From NCBI RefSeq assembly GCF_000696095.1, contig NZ_BAYX01000009.1, forward strand, positions 1-64,000: a stretch of 64,000 bases of DNA. Reading direction: 5' to 3'. Shown here in pieces: positions 26,235 through 34,617 of the stretch. How positions within the stretch are numbered: the stretch's first letter is position 1; each line of letters begins with the position of its first letter. The notes beneath the pieces were generated by a model, which saw only the letters and a list, made by a program, of their open reading frames with translations, had not been told where the DNA came from and searched no databases. A program made the position numbers and the translations under genes. This DNA comes from Rhizobium rhizogenes NBRC 13257. Its GTDB lineage: Bacteria > Pseudomonadota > Alphaproteobacteria > Rhizobiales > Rhizobiaceae.

Positions 26235-26849
26235 ATGCAAAAATCGGTCTTTCGGTTTCTGTCACGTCATCCGGACGCGGTTGAACTTGAAGACGCGACC
26301 TATGTGCTGCGCCTGCCGCGTTATTCTGATTTTAACCAATGGCACAGGCTGAGAGCCGAGAGCCGCCGTTTTCTGGAGCCCTGGGAGCCGACCTGGCGCC
26401 ACGATGAGCTGACTGAAGGCGCTTATCGGGCCAGAGTCATTCGGGGAAAACAGGAATACAGCTCCGGCCAGGCCATTCCTCTTTTCGTTTTCCTTAAGGA
26501 AAACAGCACATTACTTGGCGGCATCACGATTGGCTATATTCGCCGGGGTGCCGCGCAAAGCTGCATGATCGGATATTGGATGGGCGAGCGTCATTCCGGT
26601 CAGGGCCATATGTTCGCCGCACTTCGGTTGGTTATACCCTATATCTTTTCCGGACTTGAGTTGCACCGTATTGAAGCAGCCTGTATTCCGGATAACGAGC
26701 GTAGCATACGGCTTTTAGAAAAGGCCGGTTTCCAACGGGAAGGTCATTTGCGCGGTTATCTCAAAATCAACGGTCAGTGGCGTGATCACGTGATGTTTTC
26801 CCGGTTGGTGTCCGACACCGACTTGAACGGAAACTCCGTCAAGCGATGA
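26235..26849 (+). CDS. GNAT acetyltransferase, RimJ/RimL type
   Basis: About 204 residues. The acetyl-CoA fold is seen in ITIGYIRRGAAQSCMIGYWM, then GQGHMFAALRLVIPY and HRIEAACIPDNERSIRLLEKAGF, which is typical of RimJ-like ribosomal-protein acetyltransferases. The ATG at 26235 is preferred; a GTG at 26223 right after a GGGGG tract is possible. It overlaps the large c-di-GMP gene by four bases. The acceptor substrate is unknown. Confidence 0.87.
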   Translation: MQKSVFRFLSRHPDAVELEDATYVLRLPRYSDFNQWHRLRAESRRFLEPWEPTWRHDELTEGAYRARVIRGKQEYSSGQAIPLFVFLKENSTLLGGITIGYIRRGAAQSCMIGYWMGERHSGQGHMFAALRLVIPYIFSGLELHRIEAACIPDNERSIRLLEKAGFQREGHLRGYLKINGQWRDHVMFSRLVSDTDLNGNSVKR

Positions 26850-29758
26850 CCGCCGCGCTCAAGCCATCCTTGCCGGTGACCAAATGGCCGTCCGCGATCC
26901 TCGCGGCCCTTGCGGCTACTATTCTGTTTTTCCTGGCCGGCATGGCGCAGGCGGCCGAGCCTGTGAAGATTTCGCGCGACGACACCGCGCTGGACCTCAC
27001 CGCGACGACGGAGATCTACACCAACCAGGGCGAGGCCTTTCAGGTCTCCACGGCCGCCGGCGCCGACGGTATTCGTCGCCGAATCGAGGTACGCTCCTCT
27101 TCACCCAACCATCAGGGCGACTGGGCCGTCTTCGCGCTCGCCAATGTCTCGGAAGAGCAGCTTGAGCGCGTCATCGTCGCCCCCCACTTCCGTCTGGTAA
27201 ATTCGAAGATGTTCTGGCCGGATCTCGGCTCGCAACGCATCGTCGCGATCACACCGAGCGAAGGCTTCGCGCTGGACCGTCAGCCGAGCGACGAGGCCGA
27301 TGTCTTCCGCATCACGCTGAACCCGGGCGCTGTCGTCACCTTCGTCGCCGAGCTTTCCTCGCCGAACCTGCCGCAGCTCTATCTCTGGGAGCCGAACGCC
27401 TACAAGGATACGGTCAACGCCTTCACGCTCTATCGCGGCATCGTGCTCGGCATTGCCGGCCTGCTGGCGGTGTTCCTGACCATTCTCTTCGTCGTCAAGG
27501 GCACCTCGATGCTGCCGGCGACGGCCGCACTTGCGTGGGCGGTGCTCGGGTATATCTGCGTCGACTTCGGCTTCCTCGGCAAACTCATCAGCATTACCTC
27601 CAGCGATCAGCGAATATGGCGCGCCTGTGCGGAGGTGGCGCTCGCGTCGAGCCTGGTGATCTTCCTGTTCACCTATCTGAACCTCAATCGTTGGCATGCC
27701 CATCTGGGCTACGTGACGCTCGCTTGGATTCTCGGTCTCGCCTTGCTTTTCGGCGTGGCGATCTACGATCCGTCGATCGCGTCCGGCATCGCGCGCCTGT
27801 CGCTGGCGCTGACGGCGACGGCGGGCCTGCTGCTGATCATCTATCTCGGCTTCAGCCGTTACGATCGCGCCATTCTGCTGGTGCCCGCCTGGGCTCTGAT
27901 CCTGGTTTGGCTGTTCGGCGGCTGGATGACGATCACCGGCAAGCTCGACAACGACATCATTCAGCCGGCGCTCGGCGGCGGCCTCGTGCTGATCGTGCTC
28001 CTGATCGGCTTCACCGTGATGCAGCATGCCTTTGCCGGCGGCGCGTTCCAGCAGGGCCTGTTCTCCGATCTCGAGCGGCAATCGCTGGCGCTGACCGGCT
28101 CCGGCGACACCGTCTGGGACTGGGATGTGGCGCGCGACCGCGTCGTAACGACACCGGATATCTCGACGAAGCTTGGCCTGTCGCCCGGAACCATGCATGG
28201 CGCGGCGCGCAACTGGCTGCCGCGGCTGCATCCCGACGATCGCGACCGTTTCCGTGCCACGCTCGATGTGCTTCTCGAACATCGCCGCGGCCGGCTGAAT
28301 CATGAATTCCGCATTCGTGCCGAAGACGGGCATTTCCATTGGCTGTCGATCCGCGCACGGCCGGTACTCGGTTCGAACGGCGAAATTATCCGCTGCGTCG
28401 GCACCATCGTCGATGTCACCGAGCAGAAGAACTCGATCGAGCGGCTGCTGCACGATGCGTTGCACGACAATCTGACCGGCCTTCCGAACCGTCAGGTCTT
28501 CCTCGACCGCCTGCAGGCCGTGCTCACTTTGGCGCCGGAAGGCAATCAGCTTCGCCCGACGGTGATGGTGATCGACATCGACCGCTACAAGCTGGTCAAC
28601 GATACGCTCGGCGTTGCGGCGGGCGATAATATCCTGATTGCCCTGACCCGGCGCCTGCGCCGCCTTATGAAGCCGCAGGATACGCTGGCACGGCTCTCCG
28701 GCGACCAGTTCGGCCTCATCCTGGTGTCAGAGCGCGATCCGGCCAAGGTCGCCGATTTCGCCGATGCGATCAGCAAGGCGATCATGGTGCCTATCAACTT
28801 TGCCAATCGCGAGATCATTCTGACGGCATCGATCGGCCTGACATCCTGGGTCGACCAGCAGGAAAATGCCTCGGGCCTATTGAGCGATGCCGAGCTTGCG
28901 ATGTACCGCGCCAAGCGCGCCGGCGGCAATCGCGTCGAGCCTTTCCAGCCCGCCTTCCGCAGCTTCGGCACCGACCGCCTACAGCTTGAAACGGATCTGC
29001 GCCGCGCCGTCGAGCGCAAGGAACTGTCGCTGGTCTACCAGCCGATTGTTCGACTGGAAGACGCTGAGGTTGCCGGTTTCGAGGCGCTGATGCGCTGGGA
29101 ACATCCCAAGCGCGGCAATATTCCGCCGTCGGAATTCATCCCGATCGCCGAAGCCTCCGATATTATCGGCCCGCTCGGCATGTTCGCGCTGGAACAGGCG
29201 ACCAACGACCTGATGGCCTGGCAGCGCCAGACGGGCGACCTGCCGCTCTTCGTATCCATCAACCTCTCCAGCGTGCAGCTCCTCAACAACGAGCTTTACG
29301 ACGATATCCGAGCCCTGCTCGCGAAAACCCATTGCGAACCGCACCGCATCAAGCTCGAATTGACGGAATCGCAGGTGATGGAGAACCCGGAACAGGCCCG
29401 CCTCGTGCTCGGCAAGCTGCGCGATGCCGGCATCGGCCTGGCGCTTGACGATTTCGGCACCGGCTATTCCTCGCTCTCCTACCTCACCCGTTTCCCCTTC
29501 GACACGATCAAGCTCGACAAGACGATGGTCTGTGACGAAAGCGACAAGAAGGCCATACTTCTGCGCTCCGTCATCTCCATGGCCCGCGAACTCAACATGC
29601 GCGTCGTCGCCGAAGGTATCGAATCGGAAGAAGACGCGCTCGAACTCGCCAAGATGGGCTGCGCCTACGGCCAGAGCTTCATCTTCGGACCGCCGATGGG
29701 CACGGACTCGGTGCTGCGGCTGCTGAAGGAACGCTTTCCGCTGACGAAGCGGGCTTGA
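26846..29758 (+). CDS. membrane GGDEF-EAL protein with DISM-type sensor and PAS domain
   Basis: 970 residues. A signal peptide is followed by a periplasmic DISM-type beta-domain (about 40-180), about seven membrane helices (about 195-400), a PAS/PAC domain (about 418-530), GGDEF (about 540-690) and EAL (about 700-960). The GGDEF motif is degenerate: SGDQF at about residue 616. The EAL domain looks catalytic: EALMRW, the Asn of INLSS, ELTES, DDFGTGYSS, IKLDK and VVAEGIE are all present. It most likely hydrolyses c-di-GMP, with the GGDEF part as a regulatory GTP site. It is cotranscribed with the GNAT gene. Confidence 0.9.
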   Translation: MTAALKPSLPVTKWPSAILAALAATILFFLAGMAQAAEPVKISRDDTALDLTATTEIYTNQGEAFQVSTAAGADGIRRRIEVRSSSPNHQGDWAVFALANVSEEQLERVIVAPHFRLVNSKMFWPDLGSQRIVAITPSEGFALDRQPSDEADVFRITLNPGAVVTFVAELSSPNLPQLYLWEPNAYKDTVNAFTLYRGIVLGIAGLLAVFLTILFVVKGTSMLPATAALAWAVLGYICVDFGFLGKLISITSSDQRIWRACAEVALASSLVIFLFTYLNLNRWHAHLGYVTLAWILGLALLFGVAIYDPSIASGIARLSLALTATAGLLLIIYLGFSRYDRAILLVPAWALILVWLFGGWMTITGKLDNDIIQPALGGGLVLIVLLIGFTVMQHAFAGGAFQQGLFSDLERQSLALTGSGDTVWDWDVARDRVVTTPDISTKLGLSPGTMHGAARNWLPRLHPDDRDRFRATLDVLLEHRRGRLNHEFRIRAEDGHFHWLSIRARPVLGSNGEIIRCVGTIVDVTEQKNSIERLLHDALHDNLTGLPNRQVFLDRLQAVLTLAPEGNQLRPTVMVIDIDRYKLVNDTLGVAAGDNILIALTRRLRRLMKPQDTLARLSGDQFGLILVSERDPAKVADFADAISKAIMVPINFANREIILTASIGLTSWVDQQENASGLLSDAELAMYRAKRAGGNRVEPFQPAFRSFGTDRLQLETDLRRAVERKELSLVYQPIVRLEDAEVAGFEALMRWEHPKRGNIPPSEFIPIAEASDIIGPLGMFALEQATNDLMAWQRQTGDLPLFVSINLSSVQLLNNELYDDIRALLAKTHCEPHRIKLELTESQVMENPEQARLVLGKLRDAGIGLALDDFGTGYSSLSYLTRFPFDTIKLDKTMVCDESDKKAILLRSVISMARELNMRVVAEGIESEEDALELAKMGCAYGQSFIFGPPMGTDSVLRLLKERFPLTKRA

Positions 29759-29767
29759 TATAATATC

Positions 29768-29817
29768 CACCTCCCCCTTTGATGGGGGAGGTCGCGCGGA
29801 ACGCGCGGGTGGGGGTG
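29768..29817 (+). repeat. structured intergenic repeat, copy 2
   Basis: A 50-bp copy of the element near 11.8 kb. Outer arms are CACC...GGGGGTG, stem 1 ACCTCCCCC / GGGGGAGGT, and stem 2 GCGCG-GAA-CGCGC. It starts 10 bases after the c-di-GMP gene stop. Confidence 0.8.
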
Positions 29818-29838
29818 ACCCTGAATGCGAGGAGACAT

Positions 29839-29887
29839 CACCCTACCCCGGAGCTTCGCTCCGACCCTACCCCTCAAGGGAAGGGTG
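29839..29887 (-). repeat. structured intergenic repeat, copy 3 (inverted)
   Basis: A 49-bp copy in opposite orientation, 21 bases from copy 2. Read on the minus strand it aligns base for base with copy 1, except that stem 2 is GGAGC-GAA-GCTCC. It ends just before the stop of the zinc peptidase gene. Confidence 0.8.
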
Positions 29888-29891
29888 AAAA

Positions 29892-30947
29892 TCACACCCC
29901 GCCAATCACCTGCCGGATATATTCCAGCTTCGTCACCACCGGCGACGACAGGATGAATGGGTACGCATCCGGCTGGCCCATGCTGCGCTGGATGGCATTG
30001 ATGGCGACGCTCAAGGGGATCCAGGCGCTGACCAGCTGCGCGGCGCTTTCGGCCCTATAGGGATTGAAATCCACCTCGGCCGCCATCTCGTGATAGCCGA
30101 AGGGATCAACCGCCAGGCCGAAAGAGCGGGCGGTCTCCAGCGTGTCGACGATATGGAGATAATGCGCGAAACATTCGGCGAAATCTTCCCAGGGGTGGGC
30201 GCTGGCATAGGCACTGATGAAATTGTCCCGCCAGTTCGGCGGCGGGCCGTTGTCATAGTGTTGCTGCAGGGCAACTCCGTAATCCACCCGCTCGTCGCCG
30301 AAGACGGCGCGGAAGGTGTCGAACTGGTTGCGGTCGCGGATCAGCTTGTTCCAGATGAAATGGCCGGTCTCGTGGCGGAAATGGCCGAGCAAGGTGCGGT
30401 AAGGCTCGTTCATCGAGGCACGCGCCTGTTCGCGCGTCACGTCATCGGCCTCGGCGGCGCGAATGGCGATCAGTCCTTCCTCATGCCCGGTCCTGGCCGG
30501 TACGACATAACCGCCCTGCACCTCGTCCTCGAGGAAATCGAAGACCAGACCGCCCTGCGGATCCTGCTTGCGATCGGGATGCGGCAGGTTCCAGCGCAAC
30601 AGCGAATAAAACAGATGCCGCTCCGCCTGGCCGATCCGCCGCCAACGGTCGATGCCCTGTTGCGTATCGGTGTTCGGTACTAGGCGATTATGGCGACACG
30701 CCAGGCAGAAAGGTTCCGGATCCGCCGCATCCACAAGCCAGTTGCAGATATCGAGCTCGGCATTGGCGCAAAAACGCACCGTGCGATCCGGCTCGGCGAG
30801 CACGCACCAACTCTGTCCATCGCCGGCCTCAAGCGCGTAGATCGCCAAAAGCTCGGGAACAAAGCCGAGCTGATGGCCGCATCGTATGCACTGCCTGTTA
30901 TCGAAATGCACCGGCTGGCCGCAATGGTCACAGGCAAAAAGCCGCAT
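29892..30947 (-). CDS. putative zinc-binding metallopeptidase with zinc ribbon
   Basis: About 351 residues. The N-terminal zinc ribbon is MRLFACDHCGQPVHF followed by CIRCGHQLG. A second cysteine set occurs in ELDICNW and FCLACRHNR. The peptidase core holds HETGHFIWN (an HExxH zinc site) and a downstream acidic FAECFAHYLH. The build matches the family annotated as putative zinc-binding metallo-peptidases (Peptidase_Mx). No signal peptide, so probably cytoplasmic. The ATG at 30947 is chosen because the zinc ribbon begins there; 30962 is in frame. Substrate unknown. Confidence 0.82.
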   Translation of the reverse strand: MRLFACDHCGQPVHFDNRQCIRCGHQLGFVPELLAIYALEAGDGQSWCVLAEPDRTVRFCANAELDICNWLVDAADPEPFCLACRHNRLVPNTDTQQGIDRWRRIGQAERHLFYSLLRWNLPHPDRKQDPQGGLVFDFLEDEVQGGYVVPARTGHEEGLIAIRAAEADDVTREQARASMNEPYRTLLGHFRHETGHFIWNKLIRDRNQFDTFRAVFGDERVDYGVALQQHYDNGPPPNWRDNFISAYASAHPWEDFAECFAHYLHIVDTLETARSFGLAVDPFGYHEMAAEVDFNPYRAESAAQLVSAWIPLSVAINAIQRSMGQPDAYPFILSSPVVTKLEYIRQVIGGV

Positions 30948-30981
30948 GGAAAGCCCCCACAATTAAGCCATGACGGACATA

Positions 30982-31015
30982 AAAGAGCCTGTCGCGCGTT
31001 CGTGACAGGCTCTTT
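30982..31015 (-). terminator. rho-independent terminator downstream of csbD-like gene
   Basis: A perfect 12-bp stem AAAGAGCCTGTC / GACAGGCTCTTT with a 10-base loop. On the minus strand it ends in a T run and lies about 60 bases after the CsbD-like stop. Confidence 0.75.
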
Positions 31016-31076
31016 GCTTTGGCAGTCTATCAAACGGCGCGGCGATTTATAAGCCAATGCTTAATCGCCAGTCCGA

Positions 31077-31268
31077 TCACATCCGGTCGACCGCACCCTT
31101 GACCTTGTCCTTGGCCTTGCCGACAGCCGATTGCACCTTGCCCTTAGTTTCCTGGGCTGCCCCTTCGGCGCGCATGCGCTTGTCATCGGTGGCCTTGCCG
31201 ACGGCCTGTTTGGCCTTGCCGGCCACTTCATTGACCTTGCCGGATATCTTGTCACTCATGCTGCCCAT
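31077..31268 (-). CDS. CsbD-family stress protein
   Basis: A 63-residue, highly charged protein: SDKISGKVNEVAGKAKQAVG, then repeats of KGKVQSAVGKAKDKVKGAVD, the amphipathic pattern of CsbD-like proteins. The ATG at 31268 is preceded by AGGAGG at 8 bases. Family members are induced by general or envelope stress and have no defined biochemical function. It is followed by an intrinsic terminator. Confidence 0.88.
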   Translation of the reverse strand: MGSMSDKISGKVNEVAGKAKQAVGKATDDKRMRAEGAAQETKGKVQSAVGKAKDKVKGAVDRM

Positions 31269-31357
31269 GTCTAGCACCTCCTCATTCGGCACCAGCGGAG
31301 TTGCCGGTGCTGTCAGGAGGAAACGTCACGAGAAGTGTTTCGTTCCGCGCAAATAGA

Positions 31358-31963
31358 TTACGCGTGCCCCGCATGCGGCGACAGCATGGCGGCGTTGATG
31401 CCCATCAAAGCCAGAGCGCGTTCATACTTGTCGTCAAGGCTGCGGTCGAAAATCAACTCCTCATTGGCCGGGCAGTTCAGCCAGCCGTTGCTGCCGATCT
31501 CCGCCTCCAGTTGGCCTGCTCCCCAGCCGGCGTAGCCAAGCAACATGGTGGCGCGCTTCGGCCCGCTTCCCCTGGAAATGGCGCGCACGATATCCAGCGT
31601 CGCCGTCAGGCTGATGTCATCGCTGACCGGGATGCTGCCGTCGCTCAGATAGTCGTCGGAGTGCAGGACGAAGCCCCGGCCACTTTCGACCGGTCCGCCG
31701 GTCTGAATCGGGAAATCCCGTGCGACTGGCGGCAGGACGATGGCATCGTCGTCCTTGATCATATCCAGATGCAGCAGCACGTCGGTAAAGGTCAGGTTCT
31801 GCGCACGGTTGATGACGAAACCCATGGCGCCGGCATCGGAATGGGCACAGATATAGATCACCGTACGGTTGAAATTCCGATCCTCCATGCCGGGCATGGC
31901 AATCAGGAACTGGCCGTCGAGCAAACCTCTTTCGCGTCTATTCTTCAACGTCGATAGGGACAT
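31358..31963 (-). CDS. YqgE/AlgH family protein
   Basis: About 201 residues of the YqgE/AlgH (DUF179) fold: LLDGQFLIAMPGMEDRNFNR, then AMGFVINRAQNL and GGPVESGRGFVLHSDDY, and near the end GYAGWGAGQLEAEI. The start at 31963 is set by AGGAGG five bases upstream. The family is widespread but its molecular role is not settled. It is divergent from the DsbD-N-like gene. Confidence 0.9.
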   Translation of the reverse strand: MSLSTLKNRRERGLLDGQFLIAMPGMEDRNFNRTVIYICAHSDAGAMGFVINRAQNLTFTDVLLHLDMIKDDDAIVLPPVARDFPIQTGGPVESGRGFVLHSDDYLSDGSIPVSDDISLTATLDIVRAISRGSGPKRATMLLGYAGWGAGQLEAEIGSNGWLNCPANEELIFDRSLDDKYERALALMGINAAMLSPHAGHA

Positions 31964-32103
31964 CGTGCCTCCTGACTGCAGTCCGTAACTGCGCCCCTGA
32001 GAAGAAAGATGGGGCAATGTCATAAATCAATCAACTGAAAATGATCATTTCTTTTTCCCGCTGTTCTGGCACAGCACGACGCCATCCGGTAAACCCTTGC
32101 TCC

Positions 32104-32943
32104 ATGTTGGAAAAACTCTCTTTAGCCCGCCTGTTTGGAATGCCGATGGGCGTGCTCGCGGCGGCGATACTTGCCTCTTCCCCGGCCCATGCTGCCATGA
32201 GCGACTGGGCCGACAATCAGGGCGGCCGCATGCGGTTGGTGGCGCTGGCGCCGGACGCGCAAGGTCATATACGCGCCGCGTTGCAGATCGAGCCGGCACC
32301 CGGCTGGATTACCTACTGGCGAGAGCCCGGCGAGAGTGGAATTCCACCGCAGGTCAGTCCGGTGCCGGACAGTGGCGTGACGCTTACGAAGATGGGTTTT
32401 CCCGTGCCCAAGCCGATCACCGTCGGCACGATCCAGGAGATCGGCTATGACGCGCCGGTGACATTTCCGCTGGATTTTCGTGTCGAGGGCAAGCAACCGG
32501 CGACCCTCCAGCTCACGGCTTTCATCGGCCTCTGCAAGGATATCTGCATTCCGTTCCAGGCTGCGCTTTCGCTGCCACTGTCGGCCGCCGGTCAGTCGAC
32601 CCCGCATGAACAGGCCTTGCTCGATGCGGCCGACGCGGCGCTGCCGCAAGGCCCGGCGCCGGATTTTACGGTCGAAAGCCACAGTCTTTCGACGGATACG
32701 AAGACACTTTCACTGCGCCTGACGCTGCCGGAGGAAACCGGAGATGCGCCGCTGATCTATGTGACCGGACCGACCGGCTACGTCTTTTTCAAACAGGCCA
32801 ACGGCAAGCGCGACGGCAAGACTTTTGCGACCGACATTGCCATCGGCAAGCTGCCGAAAAATTACGATATCAAGGGCAAGAACTGGGGCATTCTCGTCAT
32901 CGACGGCGAGCATGCCATGGAAACCACGCTTGCGTTCGAATAG
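32104..32943 (+). CDS. exported protein with DsbD N-terminal-like domain
   Basis: About 279 residues. A signal peptide ending ...ASSPAHA is followed by an immunoglobulin-like DsbD alpha-type domain. The cysteine pair lies in FIGLCKDICIPFQA, matching the redox pair of DsbD-alpha. The membrane and thioredoxin domains of full DsbD are absent, so this is a freestanding periplasmic module. WITYWREPGESGIPP is also typical of the family. A peroxiredoxin follows on the same strand. It probably takes electrons from a CcdA/DsbD membrane partner encoded elsewhere. Confidence 0.82.
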   Translation: MLEKLSLARLFGMPMGVLAAAILASSPAHAAMSDWADNQGGRMRLVALAPDAQGHIRAALQIEPAPGWITYWREPGESGIPPQVSPVPDSGVTLTKMGFPVPKPITVGTIQEIGYDAPVTFPLDFRVEGKQPATLQLTAFIGLCKDICIPFQAALSLPLSAAGQSTPHEQALLDAADAALPQGPAPDFTVESHSLSTDTKTLSLRLTLPEETGDAPLIYVTGPTGYVFFKQANGKRDGKTFATDIAIGKLPKNYDIKGKNWGILVIDGEHAMETTLAFE

Positions 32944-33024
32944 GCCGGATCTATAGTTTCGCCCGACATCTTCATTCGGGGCGGTGGTTGAGCCGCCCCA
33001 CAATCGCGACCCAAGGAGAGAGCC

Positions 33025-33510
33025 ATGACCATCGCTATCGGCGACAAGCTGCCTGCCGCCACCTTCAAGGAAAAGACCGCCGACGGCCCGGTGGAAATCA
33101 CCACGGAACAGCTTTTTGCCGGCAAGCGCGTCGTGCTGTTCGCCGTTCCCGGCGCCTTCACGCCCACCTGCTCGCTGAACCACCTGCCGGGCTACCTGGA
33201 AAACCGCGACGCTATCCTCGCCAAGGGCGTCGACGACATCGCCGTGATCTCCGTCAACGACTGGCACGTCATGGGCGCCTGGGCGCAATCCTCCGGCGGC
33301 CTCGGCAAGATCCACTTCCTCGCCGACTGGGACGGCTCCTTCGCCAAGGCCGTCGGCCTTGACGTCGACCTCTCCGCCGGCGGCCTCGGTGTGCGCTCCA
33401 AGCGCTACTCCATGCTGGTGGAAAACGGCGTGGTAAAGACACTCAACATCGAGGAAAGCCCCGGCCAGGCCACGGTCTCGGCAGCGGCTGCGATGATCGA
33501 GCAGCTTTGA
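33025..33510 (+). CDS. peroxiredoxin, Prx5 type
   Basis: A 161-residue thiol peroxidase. The peroxidatic cysteine is Cys49 in VPGAFTPTCSLNHLPGY, the Prx5 signature. No resolving cysteine is evident, so a 1-Cys or glutathione/glutaredoxin-dependent mechanism is likely. The conserved Arg lies in GLGVRSKRYSMLV. The ribosome site AAGGAGAG precedes the ATG. A strong terminator follows. It reduces H2O2 and organic peroxides. Confidence 0.93.
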   Translation: MTIAIGDKLPAATFKEKTADGPVEITTEQLFAGKRVVLFAVPGAFTPTCSLNHLPGYLENRDAILAKGVDDIAVISVNDWHVMGAWAQSSGGLGKIHFLADWDGSFAKAVGLDVDLSAGGLGVRSKRYSMLVENGVVKTLNIEESPGQATVSAAAAMIEQL

Positions 33511-33531
33511 GCGCTTCCGAGCTTCGATAAA

Positions 33532-33563
33532 CAAAAGAGGGCGCCAGACGGCGCCCTCTTTTG
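33532..33563 (+). terminator. rho-independent terminator after the peroxiredoxin gene
   Basis: A 14-bp perfect stem CAAAAGAGGGCGCC / GGCGCCCTCTTTTG with a 4-base loop, flanked by A and T runs, 22 bases after the stop. Confidence 0.85.
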
Positions 33564-33678
33564 CTTTGAGGCTAATCACGGCGACACTCACGGAAATATC
33601 TTCCCATCAACATTTCAGTCCGCAACACCCATCTATCCACACCCCGCCTCTTTTTCGCCGCATTCTCTCGGCTACTAC

Positions 33679-33696
33679 ACGTAACGTTATTACATT
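33679..33696. promoter_or_regulatory. Zur-box candidate upstream of the zinc importer
   Basis: ACGTAACGTTATTACATT contains an imperfect palindrome with GTAA/TTAC arms, 13 bases upstream of the 42-codon ORF that leads the zinc ABC operon. Zur operators in Rhizobiales are A/T-rich inverted repeats with GTTAT/ATAAC-like arms. The match is loose. Confidence 0.4.
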
Positions 33697-33709
33697 AAGA
33701 GAACGCCGC

Positions 33710-33838
33710 ATGCCCTTCAGCAACGATCCCTTCGCCTCATCCCTGATCGGGCGCTCCGTGTTGACGCGTCTGGTCTTTGTCGCGGTCGGCATTGCGGCTC
33801 TCTGGGCGGCCATCGGCTGGGCGGTGGCCTTGGCATGA
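33710..33838 (+). CDS. 42-residue single-helix membrane microprotein
   Basis: A short frame coding 42 residues: a polar N-terminus (MPFSNDPFASSLIGRS) and one strongly hydrophobic helix (LVFVAVGIAALWAAIGWAVAL). Its stop overlaps the ATG of the ABC ATPase gene (ATGA), the same coupling used between the next two genes. Codon use is G+C-rich at third positions, like its neighbours. I do not recognise a family. It may be an accessory subunit of the importer or a leader that couples translation. Confidence 0.5.
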   Translation: MPFSNDPFASSLIGRSVLTRLVFVAVGIAALWAAIGWAVALA

Positions 33839-34617
33839 GCGCTCTGATCCGCCTTGACAATCTCACCGTCACCTATGAGCGCCATCCGGCCGTTCATCAT
33901 GTCTCCGGCGCCTTCCAGGCGGGCAGCTTGACGGCGATTGCCGGGCCGAACGGGGCGGGCAAATCGACGCTTTTGAAGGCGATCATCGGCGAGCTCCGGG
34001 TCGCTGAGGGCTCGATCGATCGCGGCCAGCTGACGCGCAATGATTTCGGCTATCTGCCGCAGGCGGCGGAGGTCAACCGCCGCTTTCCGATTTCGGTTGC
34101 CGATACGATCATGCTCGGCGCCTGGAAGAATTCCGGTGCCTTCGGCCGCTTTTCCCGCGAGGACGCCGAGCGCGCGCGCGATGCGCTGGCCGCCGTTGGC
34201 CTTTCCGGTTTCGAGCGCCGGCATATCGGCTCGCTCTCGGCCGGACAGTTCCAGCGCGTGCTCTTTGCCCGGCTGCTGCTGCAGGACGCCCGCGTCATCC
34301 TGCTCGACGAACCTTTTACCGCCATCGACCAGCGCACGACGCGCGACCTGCTCGACATCGTGCTGCGCTGGCATGGCGACGGGCGCACGGTCATTGCCGT
34401 GCTGCATGATTTCGATCAGGTGCGGGCGCATTTTCCCGAGACGCTGCTGATAGCCCGCGAATTGGTCGGCTGGGGCCGGACGCAGGATGTGATGAGCCCC
34501 GCCAACCTCATCCGGGCGCGAGCCATGGCCGAAAGCTGGGACGAAGACGCCGAAAGCTGCTCGCCCGAGCCGGATCATGCCGGCCACGAACTGGTGAAGC
34601 GGGAGCCGGCCGAATGA
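33835..34617 (+). CDS. aztA: zinc-type ABC transporter ATP-binding protein (AztA/ZnuC)
   Basis: A 260-residue ABC ATPase. Walker A is GPNGAGKSTLLK, the signature SLSAGQFQRVLFARLL, and Walker B VILLDEPFTAID, followed by a switch His in AVLHDFDQV. The opening LIRLDNLTVTYERHPAVHHVSG matches AztA-type ATPases. It drives uptake with the permease and binding protein encoded next. Overlapping starts on both sides indicate a tight operon. The symbol reflects resemblance to the Azt zinc system; ZnuC is the broader name. Confidence 0.72.
   Translation: MSALIRLDNLTVTYERHPAVHHVSGAFQAGSLTAIAGPNGAGKSTLLKAIIGELRVAEGSIDRGQLTRNDFGYLPQAAEVNRRFPISVADTIMLGAWKNSGAFGRFSREDAERARDALAAVGLSGFERRHIGSLSAGQFQRVLFARLLLQDARVILLDEPFTAIDQRTTRDLLDIVLRWHGDGRTVIAVLHDFDQVRAHFPETLLIARELVGWGRTQDVMSPANLIRARAMAESWDEDAESCSPEPDHAGHELVKREPAE

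Noticed and set aside
27101..28465. 454-codon minus-strand frame inside the c-di-GMP gene
   Set aside because: Rich in Gln, Arg and His with no domain pattern; a shadow of the GGDEF-EAL gene.
32969..32998. GGGGCGG / CCGCCCC hairpin before the peroxiredoxin gene considered as terminator
   Set aside because: No T tract follows and it sits within the leader of the next gene, so the call is not supportable.
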